NCBI RefSeq assembly: GCF_035917975.1 | Contig: NZ_CP109130.1 | Coordinates: forward strand, 4,340,001 to 4,404,000 | Direction of reading: 5' to 3' | DNA: 64,000 nt | Origin: Streptosporangium sp. NBC_01756 | GTDB lineage: Bacteria; Actinomycetota; Actinomycetes; Streptosporangiales; Streptosporangiaceae | Part shown: piece by piece, positions 1-6,140 of the stretch | Layout of the letters: each line of letters starts with the position of its first letter | Numbering within the stretch: position 1 is the stretch's first letter | Made by a program: the position numbers and the translations under genes | Notes under the pieces: model-generated | Seen by the model: the letters and a program-made list of their open reading frames with translations, nothing else | What the model was told of the DNA's origin: nothing | Databases searched by the model: none

Positions 1-165
1 TTACCTAAGTGACACGCCGGTGCGGTAACGAGCTGGTAACAGATGAGCTGATCTATTGTCGAATGTGCACAAGCTGTAATTGACGCTCGGTTTCTAAGAC
101 CATCTAACGGGGCATTTCGGTCGTACTGGGGGTGCATTCCTCAGGGGGAACAGGGATACGGGGAG
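1..165. other. Leader region of the first gene, no gene seen
   Basis: This stretch precedes the anti-sigma-type ATPase and is relatively A+T-rich. It contains no convincing open frame. A purine-rich GGGGAG lies directly before the GTG at 166 and serves as its ribosome binding site. I could not assign a specific sigma-factor promoter. What lies further left is outside the window. Confidence 0.5.
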
Positions 166-621
166 GTGAGTGCGTCGAACGTCGTGTTGCTACCGTACGC
201 GCCGTCCAGCGTCGCTGTCGCACGCCAACGCCTCTGCTCTGACCTGCAGGAATGGGGGGTCTACGAGGCCGCGATCGATGATGCGGTCCTTGTGGTGAGT
301 GAGCTGCTGAGCAACGCGCTCCGGCATGCCCATCCTTTACCGTCCGGTCAGATCAAGGTGGCGTGGCGCTGGACCAACGAACACGTCGAGGTTGCGGTGA
401 GTGACGGAGGGGCCGCCACGGAGCCGCGCGCCGGACGCCCCACGCTCTCCTCGCTGGGGGGCAGGGGCCTCGGTATCGTCGAGTATCTGGCCGCCAGGTG
501 GGGGGTCAGGCATGACGACGAGATGACCACGGTCTGGGCTGTGGTCACCACTGTCAGCACTGTGAGTAACGGTAACGGTCAGATCTCCCTTCAGGAGCCT
601 GCTCTGCGGGAGTGCGGATAG
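166..621 (+). CDS. ATP-binding protein, anti-sigma factor (RsbW/SpoIIAB-like) family
   Basis: A 151-residue single-domain GHKL-type ATPase. The N-box helix SELLSNALRHA has the metal-binding Asn near residue 50, the G1 box VSDGG is at 78-82 and the glycine-rich G2 box GGRGLGIV at 98-105. This is the HATPase_c_2 pattern of actinobacterial serine kinases that phosphorylate STAS antagonists or bind sigma factors. Start: GTG after GGGGAG. No sigma factor or STAS gene is adjacent; the nearest STAS protein is at 3523, on the same strand but three minus-strand genes away. Partner switching as a role is inferred from the family; the actual partner cannot be read from the sequence. Confidence 0.85.
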   Translation: MSASNVVLLPYAPSSVAVARQRLCSDLQEWGVYEAAIDDAVLVVSELLSNALRHAHPLPSGQIKVAWRWTNEHVEVAVSDGGAATEPRAGRPTLSSLGGRGLGIVEYLAARWGVRHDDEMTTVWAVVTTVSTVSNGNGQISLQEPALRECG

Positions 622-663
622 GTCCGCGTCCCGCTTCACACCGGCGTGAAGCGGGACACGGAC
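622..663. terminator. Bidirectional terminator hairpin
   Basis: A long inverted repeat begins at the stop of the ATPase gene. GTCCCGCTTCAC (628-639) pairs perfectly with GTGAAGCGGGAC (646-657) around a 6-nt loop, and the flanking GTCCGC/ACGGAC extends the stem by almost six more pairs. It separates two convergent genes, which fits a shared terminator. There is no U-tract, as is common in high-GC actinobacteria. Confidence 0.75.
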
Positions 664-673
664 CCAGCTGGAC

Positions 674-1363
674 TCAGGCGGGTGCCGCCCGGTGCAGCAC
701 CGCCTTCTCACCGGCCGTCCACGCCGTGCTGACCAGCAGATAGATCCCGGCGGCGAGCGGGAGCACGGCCGCGGCCAGCAGCGTCCCGAACGGCAGCAGG
801 GGCATGAGCCTGCGGAGCATCTCCGGCTGGACCTCCTCGCCCATGGTGCGGCGCACTCGCCGCGATGTGACCAGGGCCACGGCGAGCAGCAGCAGGAAGA
901 GCCCGGCGAAGACCAGGGCGGGGCCGCTGAGCAGCCCGAAGCCGGCCACCGTGCCGGCGAACTGCTGTCCCAGCGGCACTCCGAACAGCCCGTGGGTGAG
1001 AAGCGCGTTGGCCTGCCCGGCGATCACCGAAGAGGCGAAGACCCGGTACATCACCATGAGGACCGGCACCTGGGCGAAGCCCTGCAGGCAGCCGGCCAGC
1101 GGCGAGGTCTTCTCCTCGGCGTAGAGCGCGGTCAGCTCACGCTGGAGCCGCCCGGGATCGCGGTCGTACCGCGTTCTCAGCTCCTTGATCCGCGGTGCCA
1201 GGCGGGCCCTGACCCGCTCGCCCCTGGCCTGCATGACGCTGAGCGGGAGCAGCAGGAGCCGGACGCCGAGGGTGCACAGGACGATCGCCAGGGCGGTCGA
1301 GCCCAGCGGCTGGGCCAGTGCGGTGATGAGTCCGGCGGTGAACTCGATGATGGAATCGAACAT
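674..1363 (-). CDS. YidC/Oxa1-family membrane protein insertase (short paralogue)
   Basis: A 229-residue polytopic protein with the Oxa1/YidC core. An N-terminal membrane segment is followed by a basic cytoplasmic hairpin (RARLAPRIKELRTRYDRD), the conserved PLAGCLQGFAQVPVLMVMYR segment and three further hydrophobic segments. Family members insert and fold membrane proteins, alone or with SecYEG. It lacks the long extracytoplasmic domain of E. coli YidC and is shorter than the housekeeping actinobacterial YidC near rnpA, so it is probably a paralogue. It is the last gene of a minus-strand group after the DUF6412 gene (gap of 79 bp). Start: ATG at 1363. Confidence 0.88.
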   Translation of the reverse strand: MFDSIIEFTAGLITALAQPLGSTALAIVLCTLGVRLLLLPLSVMQARGERVRARLAPRIKELRTRYDRDPGRLQRELTALYAEEKTSPLAGCLQGFAQVPVLMVMYRVFASSVIAGQANALLTHGLFGVPLGQQFAGTVAGFGLLSGPALVFAGLFLLLLAVALVTSRRVRRTMGEEVQPEMLRRLMPLLPFGTLLAAAVLPLAAGIYLLVSTAWTAGEKAVLHRAAPA

Positions 1364-1442
1364 GGGGGCCCTTCCGGCTGGAATGGAATCAGCACAGAAG
1401 ACGCCCGCGCCCCGGACCTCCCGGGTGCACTCAGGTGTGGCT

Positions 1443-1709
1443 CTACGCGGGCGCCGGGCCCGATGAGGGTGCTCTCGGCCGTGGCCGCCCGGCCGCGTCG
1501 GGGTCGCGCTGCCGGACGAACATGGTCCGTCTGGCCCGGTCCCGCCGCGACAGCGGTGACCGTTCCCCCGTCTCCGCGAGGAGGGGCGGCCGGCGCAGCG
1601 CCCAGGCGAGCAGGAGCACGCCCAGCCCGACCACGGCGGTCGCCGTCAGCAGCCCGCCGCCCTCGAACAGCCAGACGGACAGCGTCTGCAGGGCGAGCAG
1701 CACGTTCAC
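1443..1709 (-). CDS. DUF6412-type small membrane protein
   Basis: An 88-residue protein with two hydrophobic segments in its first 45 residues and a basic, proline-rich tail. Similar short proteins (DUF6412) sit next to YidC/Oxa1 paralogues in streptomycetes; the function is not known to me. Start: GTG at 1709, overlapping the stop of the upstream 55-residue gene as GTGA, which points to translational coupling. A role in the folding or partnering of the downstream insertase is inference from position only. Confidence 0.7.
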   Translation of the reverse strand: MNVLLALQTLSVWLFEGGGLLTATAVVGLGVLLLAWALRRPPLLAETGERSPLSRRDRARRTMFVRQRDPDAAGRPRPRAPSSGPAPA

Positions 1710-1873
1710 TTGGCGAACTTGCCCACGATCGTGACCACGGCGACGACCACGAAGGCCACCAGAGCCAGCACGACCAGGAACTTCACCAGCCCGAACAGCG
1801 CGGGCAGCACGAGCCCGAACACGACGTAGAGCGCGAGGACGACGCCCAGGACTGCCATGACGGTACGACTCAT
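1706..1873 (-). CDS. 55-residue hydrophobic membrane protein
   Basis: A small gene starting with ATG at 1873 (MSRTVMAVLGVV...) and stopping with TGA at 1706-1708. The product is almost wholly hydrophobic: two near-continuous membrane segments rich in Val, Leu and Phe, ending GKFAK. It is the first gene of the minus-strand group and overlaps the DUF6412 start by four bases. The overlap and strong membrane character argue that it is real even though it is very short. The function is unknown; candidates are a regulatory microprotein or a substrate or partner of the YidC-like insertase. Confidence 0.65.
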   Translation of the reverse strand: MSRTVMAVLGVVLALYVVFGLVLPALFGLVKFLVVLALVAFVVVAVVTIVGKFAK

Positions 1874-1894
1874 GAGCACACCGTACGTCCGGAG

Positions 1895-1920
1895 ATCGTC
1901 CCGGCGCGAGCCGGGACGAT
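1895..1920. promoter_or_regulatory. Perfect 11-bp inverted repeat in the divergent region
   Basis: ATCGTCCCGGC (1895-1905), loop GCGA, GCCGGGACGAT (1910-1920). It lies between the divergent starts at 1873 (-) and 2041 (+), upstream of both, so it is not at the end of any gene. The placement favours an operator or a leader hairpin over a terminator. The binding protein is unknown; the adjacent response regulator is one candidate. Confidence 0.5.
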
Positions 1921-1990
1921 AACGATCCAGTGCTTACGGAATGGTGACGCGGCCTGAGGACCGGCTGCCCGCTGGCCTACCGTGGGGACC

Positions 1991-2025
1991 TTGACATCCT
2001 CCCTCCCGAAGGCGGGGGTATCCAC
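1991..2025 (+). mobile_element. Possible remnant of an IS200/IS605-type element end
   Basis: The sequence begins TTGACATCCTCCCTCCC and continues GAAGGCGGGGGTATCC, forming an imperfect C/G-rich hairpin. This resembles the short conserved end repeated at IS200/IS605 (TnpB) elements in actinobacterial genomes, which typically reads TTGACATCCTCCCC-hairpin-GGGGATTCC. No transposase remains. It sits 16-50 bp before the response regulator start, so it may now act as part of that gene's leader. The assignment is by motif memory and is tentative. Confidence 0.35.
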
Positions 2026-2040
2026 GCTCAAGGAGATCTG

Positions 2041-2736
2041 ATGAGCACGCGGATCCTGGTGGTCGACGACGATCCGGCGGTGGCCGAGGTCGTGGCCCGC
2101 TACCTGGAACGCGACGGCCACCGGGTCGAGTGCGTCGGAGACGGCGCCGAGGCGCTCAGCCGCGCGCTGGCCGACCCGCCGGACCTGCTGGTGCTCGACC
2201 TCATGCTGCCGGAGATGGACGGGCTCCAGGTCTGCAGGAAGCTCAGGGAGCGCCGGCCGGTACCGGTGATCATGCTGACCGCGCTGGGGGAGGAGATCGA
2301 CCGGGTCGTCGGGCTGGAGACCGGTGCCGACGACTACCTCGCCAAGCCGTTCAGCCCCCGCGAGCTGGCTCTGCGCGTCCAGTCCGTGCTGCGCCGGGCA
2401 CGCGGCGCGTCCGTACCGGCCGGGACCGGGATGTTGCGGGACGGCGCCCTGGTGGTCGACGTCGGCGCCCACGAGGTACGGCTCGGCGACGGCGAGATCA
2501 CACTGACCGCCCGCGAGTTCGACCTCCTGGCCCATCTCATGCGCAACCCCGGCCAGGCCTTCAGCCGTGCCACGCTGCTCCATCAGGTCTGGGGCTGGTC
2601 CTTCGGCGACTCCTCGACGGTGACCGTCCACGTCCGCCGCCTCCGGGAGAAGATCGAGCAGGATCCCACCCTGCCTCGGCGCATCGTCACGGTATGGGGG
2701 GTCGGCTACCGTTACGAATCCCTGACGCTGCCATGA
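2041..2736 (+). CDS. OmpR/PhoB-family two-component response regulator
   Basis: A 231-residue protein. The N-terminal receiver has the acidic pocket D9-D11, phospho-acceptor Asp53 in LVLDLMLPEMDG, Thr80 and Lys102 in the KPF motif. The C-terminal winged helix carries LTAREFDLLAHL, the recognition-helix region TVTVHVRRLREKI and the wing GVGYRY. It binds DNA as a phosphorylation-controlled dimer by family rule. No histidine kinase lies next to it, so it is an orphan in this window. Start: ATG at 2041 with AAGGAG at 2030-2035. The region between it and the divergent membrane gene at 1873 holds a perfect inverted repeat. Confidence 0.93.
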   Translation: MSTRILVVDDDPAVAEVVARYLERDGHRVECVGDGAEALSRALADPPDLLVLDLMLPEMDGLQVCRKLRERRPVPVIMLTALGEEIDRVVGLETGADDYLAKPFSPRELALRVQSVLRRARGASVPAGTGMLRDGALVVDVGAHEVRLGDGEITLTAREFDLLAHLMRNPGQAFSRATLLHQVWGWSFGDSSTVTVHVRRLREKIEQDPTLPRRIVTVWGVGYRYESLTLP

Positions 2737-2779
2737 TCCCGAGCTCCTGCCGATCGTCGCGATCATGGCGGGTCTCGGG

Positions 2780-3301
2780 TCAGAGGGGCGTGTCCCGCAC
2801 GACCATGTGGGGAGTCGCCAGGACCGAGGCCCCCCCCTCCGGGCGGGCGGGAAGGACGAGGGTCACCCGGACGTCCTCGCCGATCTCACCCTCGTCGGGC
2901 TCGACGTGCTGGCACGAGGTCGGAGTCCTGGGGCTGCCGAAGGACTCGGCCATGGCCCGGAAGGTCGGGCACGGCCACCGCCACATGCAGCTCCGGCAGC
3001 GCAGGATCGGGTGCGCGGCGTCGCTGGTGATACCACCCGCGTCGCGGGGCTGGTGCAGGTCCAGGAGCCTGATCCCCAGCTCGGCGAAGTCGATCAGCTC
3101 CTCGCGCGCCCCTTCGAGGAAGTCGAGATCCGCACTGGCCAGGCGGGTCCTGATCGGTACGTATCCGTCGGGATTCACCAGATCGCGCAGGGAGTTGGCC
3201 GCATCGTGCCAGGAGGTGGCCTTCTCGGTGCGGGTGATTATGGACTCCAGGTGCTCCCGGAGCAGCTGCCGTTGGGGATCCTCAGGAAGGTCGGTGTTCA
3301 A
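2780..3301 (-). CDS. Conserved hypothetical protein with a CxxC-x(4)-C motif
   Basis: A 173-residue soluble protein that I do not recognise by name. The N-terminal two thirds look helical and charged. Around residue 100 is RCRSCMWRWPCPTFRAM, a Cys-x2-Cys-x4-Cys cluster that could bind zinc or iron or form a disulfide. No signal peptide or membrane segment is present. The start is uncertain: the longest frame uses TTG at 3301 with a poor ribosome binding site. It converges with the response regulator (gap of 43 bp). Function unknown. Confidence 0.6.
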   Translation of the reverse strand: MNTDLPEDPQRQLLREHLESIITRTEKATSWHDAANSLRDLVNPDGYVPIRTRLASADLDFLEGAREELIDFAELGIRLLDLHQPRDAGGITSDAAHPILRCRSCMWRWPCPTFRAMAESFGSPRTPTSCQHVEPDEGEIGEDVRVTLVLPARPEGGASVLATPHMVVRDTPL

Positions 3302-3329
3302 TGTGTTCGAGCCCGTTTCTAATCAACGG

Positions 3330-3352
3330 CCGCTGCGGACATAGCGCAGCGG
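3330..3352. promoter_or_regulatory. Inverted repeat upstream of the anti-sigma antagonist gene
   Basis: CCGCTGCG (3330-3337) pairs with CGCAGCGG (3345-3352) over a 7-nt loop, in the 220-bp gap between the divergent genes at 3301 (-) and 3523 (+). It could be an operator or a leader hairpin. No T-tract follows. Confidence 0.35.
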
Positions 3353-3522
3353 CGGTCGGGAGATTCCGGGTCTCCCCCCTTTCCGGCCAAGCCGGTGTTG
3401 CACAGTGTCAAGCTTCGCGCACTCCGGGTTTCCGTGAGGCCGAAACGGGGGACAAAGGGCTGACGACTCGGGTTGGCCGAGAGAACGTGACCCGCGGCCT
3501 CCGCGCCGCTAGTGTGCCCGCT

Positions 3523-3876
3523 GTGGAGCTAAAAGTCTCAACTCGATCTCATGCCGGGCACACCGTCATGACCATTGTCGGCGAAATCGACCTATATACC
3601 GCGCCTGGTCTGCAGTCCGAGTTCACTCGGCTGCTCCTGGAGACTCCGGCCACCTACGTGGTCATCGACATGTCCAAGGTGGAGTTCTGCGACTCCACCG
3701 GCATGAACGTCCTGCTCTCGGCGCTCAAGCGACTGAAAGAACGCGGCGGCACCCTGGAGTTGGTGGCACCGCGGCCCGCTGTCCGTAAGATTCTCCAGGT
3801 CACCGGCCTCGACTCGGTGTTCACCGTGCACGAGGCCATGCCTGGGAAGCTGCTGACGGCCGATCCCAAAGGATGA
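3523..3876 (+). CDS. STAS-domain anti-sigma factor antagonist (BldG/SpoIIAA-like)
   Basis: With the GTG at 3523 the product is a 117-residue STAS domain beginning MELKVSTRSHAG. The conserved FCDSTGMNVLLSAL segment places the phosphorylatable Ser at residue 58, the same position as in SpoIIAA. In the unphosphorylated form such proteins bind an RsbW-type kinase and release its sigma factor. The frame is open further upstream, to 3301, but that part lacks domain character, and the family normally starts just before the first beta strand; GTG at 3514 or 3487 are alternatives. The stop overlaps the next start as ATGA, so it is co-translated with the glycosyltransferase. Confidence 0.87.
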   Translation: MELKVSTRSHAGHTVMTIVGEIDLYTAPGLQSEFTRLLLETPATYVVIDMSKVEFCDSTGMNVLLSALKRLKERGGTLELVAPRPAVRKILQVTGLDSVFTVHEAMPGKLLTADPKG

Positions 3877-4553
3877 CCGGAACAGCAGCGATCATCCCGG
3901 CCAAGGACGAGGCCGACCGGATCGGCGCCACCGTGACCGCGGCCCTGGCGCTCTCCGACGTCGACCTCGTCGTGGTCGTGGACGACGGATCGACGGACCA
4001 GACGGGCCGGGTGGCCAAGGCCGCCGGAGCCAGTGTCGTACGGCACAGTCGTAACCGGGGCAAGGCCGCCGCCATGGAGAGCGGTGCGGAGGCCGTACGC
4101 CTGCTCGACGGGGAGGAGCCTCGGCACCTGCTGTTTCTCGACGCCGACCTGGGGGAGAGCGCACACAGGGCCGCGCCCCTGGTCAAGCCGGTCATGGCGG
4201 GGGAGGCGGACATGACCATCGCCGTGTTCGCCACCCGCGTGAAGCTGGGAGGGCACGGGTTCGTGGTGAAGCTCGCACGTGAGGGCATCGCCCGTGCCAC
4301 CGGATGGACGCCCACCCAGCCGCTCAACGGCCAGCGCTGCCTGACCAGGGTCGCGTTCGAGGCCGCCCGGCCCCTGGCGCACGGCTTCGGCGTGGAGACC
4401 GCACTCACCATCGACCTGCTCCGCAGGGGGTTCCGGGTGCGGGAGGTCGAGGTGGAGATGAGTCACCGGGCCACCGGCACCGACTGGAAGGCTCAGCTCC
4501 ACCGGGCCCGGCAGTTCCGCGACGTCGCCCGGGCCCTGCTGGCCCGCAGGTAG
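3873..4553 (+). CDS. Family 2 glycosyltransferase
   Basis: A 226-residue GT-A-fold enzyme. The N-terminal strand AAIIPAKDEADRI is followed by the nucleotide-binding DDGST at 37-41 and the metal-binding LFLDADLGE (DxD) near residue 90. No membrane segment is present, so it probably works at the cytoplasmic face, moving sugar from a nucleotide donor to an unknown acceptor. It is shorter than GpgS (about 320 residues), so glucosyl-3-phosphoglycerate synthase is unlikely. It overlaps the STAS gene by 4 bp and is followed, 168 bp later, by a lipid-linked mannosyltransferase on the same strand, suggesting envelope glycan synthesis. Confidence 0.85.
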   Translation: MTGTAAIIPAKDEADRIGATVTAALALSDVDLVVVVDDGSTDQTGRVAKAAGASVVRHSRNRGKAAAMESGAEAVRLLDGEEPRHLLFLDADLGESAHRAAPLVKPVMAGEADMTIAVFATRVKLGGHGFVVKLAREGIARATGWTPTQPLNGQRCLTRVAFEAARPLAHGFGVETALTIDLLRRGFRVREVEVEMSHRATGTDWKAQLHRARQFRDVARALLARR

Positions 4554-4721
4554 TCCTCGCCGGTACGGCCCTGCCGCCCTGCCCGGGGGCGGGGCTGAGA
4601 CGGTCGATGCTCCCGCCGCCGGACAGGTCCGTACGGTGCCGCGCGCCGGGCACTGCTCCGGATGTGCTGGAATTTGCGGGTGACTCGGGTTCCGTCGGTT
4701 GTCGATGAGGGGCGGGTTCCC

Positions 4722-6140
4722 GTGTCCGGTCCGCCGCGGGGGCTCGACGTCGTCGCGTTCGCGGCCATCGGGCTGTCGGCCGTGCTGACGATCATGATCG
4801 GACTGCTGGGCCCCTCGGCCATGGTGCCCGGCCTTCCAGGCCCGTCCTGGCAGCCTCCATACTCACTGGAGGCACGCCCCGACGGTCATCTGGTGATCGC
4901 CATGGCCGCGGTGGCGATCGTGCTGGGCGGGCTCGGGCTCGCCGCGGCACTCCGGGCCCGGTGGGGACCGGATCCGCGGTGGCTGCTCGCCGCCGGTTGC
5001 GTGGTGGCGGCGCTGCTGGCCTTCCTGCCGCCGTCGGGCTCGGCCGACCACCTGAACTACGCCGCCTACGGCCGTCTGGTCACCCTCGGCCAGAACCCCT
5101 ATGCCGTCACGCCCGCCGAACTGCCCGGCGATCCGGTCACCGGCGCGGTGGAGGAGTGGGCCGGCGTCACGAGCGTCTACGGTCCGGTGGCGACCGCCGT
5201 ACACGCGCTGGCGAGTCTCGTCGGGGGCGACTCGGTCAGGCTGACGGTCTTCGCGATGGCGGCGTTCAACGCGGCCGCGTTCGCCGGGACCGCGCTGCTG
5301 CTGCACCGGTTCACCCGGGGCGACGCCGGCCTGCAGCGGCGGGCGGCGCTGCTGTGGACGGTCAACCCGCTGATGATCTATCACCTGGCCGCCGGGATGC
5401 ACGTGGACACCCTGGCCGTCGCCTGCATGGTCGCGGCGCTCATGGCCCGCGGTGCAGGCTCCGGCCTGCTGCTCGGCGTGGGGATCGGGGTCAAGCTCAA
5501 CGCCGGCCTGGTCGCGCTCGGCCCGGCGTGGGAGCTGCGCCGCTCACCCGGCAGGCTCGCCGTCGTGGCGGGCACCGCGACGGCCACCGTGCTGGTGCTC
5601 TACGGCGTCGCCGGGCCGCACGTCCTCGACCAGGTCGGCGCGGCCAGCAAGAAGGTCTCGCTCGGCACGCCGTGGCAGCTCGTCAAGATCGGGCTCCAGA
5701 CGGTGTTCGGGCCCGGCGCCTACGCGACCTGGATCCAGCTCGGCTCCCTGCTCCTGCTGGCCGTCCTGGCCTGGCTGATGCTGCGCGCGGCGCCCCGGGA
5801 CTCGGCTCCGGCGGTCGCCGCGGTGCTGGTGGCCGCCTGGCTGTTCGCCGCGCCGTACGCGCTGCCCTGGTACGACGGGCTGGCCTTCGCGCTGCTGGCC
5901 ATGGCCTCCTGGCCGGCGCTGGAGGGGTTCATGGTGGCCAGGGTGACGATTCTCTCCCTGGGCTACCTCCCGGCCAGGGAGGCCCTGCGACCGGCGGACC
6001 TGCTCTGGCTGAAGACCGTCGTCAGGGAGCGGGTGGTGCCGTGGTCCCTGCTGGCGCTGACGATCGCTCTGCTGTGGTGGGCGGCGAGAGCTGGAGCGCA
6101 CGCACGCAGGCGGTCAGCGTCAGCGGCACCGCGACCGTGA
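4722..6140 (+). CDS. GT-C polyprenol-phosphomannose-dependent mannosyltransferase (MptA/MptB-like)
   Basis: About 472 residues with ten or more hydrophobic segments. An extracytoplasmic acidic loop SADHLNYAAYGR, NPYAVTPAELPGDP and SVYGPV follow an early membrane segment, as in the MptA/MptB alpha-1,6-mannosyltransferases that extend lipomannan from polyprenol-P-mannose outside the membrane. I prefer GTG at 4722, which has GAGGGGCGGG about 5-15 bases before it; ATG at 4662 is possible but has no ribosome binding site. The last 119 bp overlap the convergent gene ending at 6022. Specificity is inferred from the family. Confidence 0.82.
   Translation: MSGPPRGLDVVAFAAIGLSAVLTIMIGLLGPSAMVPGLPGPSWQPPYSLEARPDGHLVIAMAAVAIVLGGLGLAAALRARWGPDPRWLLAAGCVVAALLAFLPPSGSADHLNYAAYGRLVTLGQNPYAVTPAELPGDPVTGAVEEWAGVTSVYGPVATAVHALASLVGGDSVRLTVFAMAAFNAAAFAGTALLLHRFTRGDAGLQRRAALLWTVNPLMIYHLAAGMHVDTLAVACMVAALMARGAGSGLLLGVGIGVKLNAGLVALGPAWELRRSPGRLAVVAGTATATVLVLYGVAGPHVLDQVGAASKKVSLGTPWQLVKIGLQTVFGPGAYATWIQLGSLLLLAVLAWLMLRAAPRDSAPAVAAVLVAAWLFAAPYALPWYDGLAFALLAMASWPALEGFMVARVTILSLGYLPAREALRPADLLWLKTVVRERVVPWSLLALTIALLWWAARAGAHARRRSASAAPRP

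Noticed and set aside
1895-1920. Terminator
   Set aside because: No gene ends here; both neighbours start away from it, so an operator or leader role is more likely.
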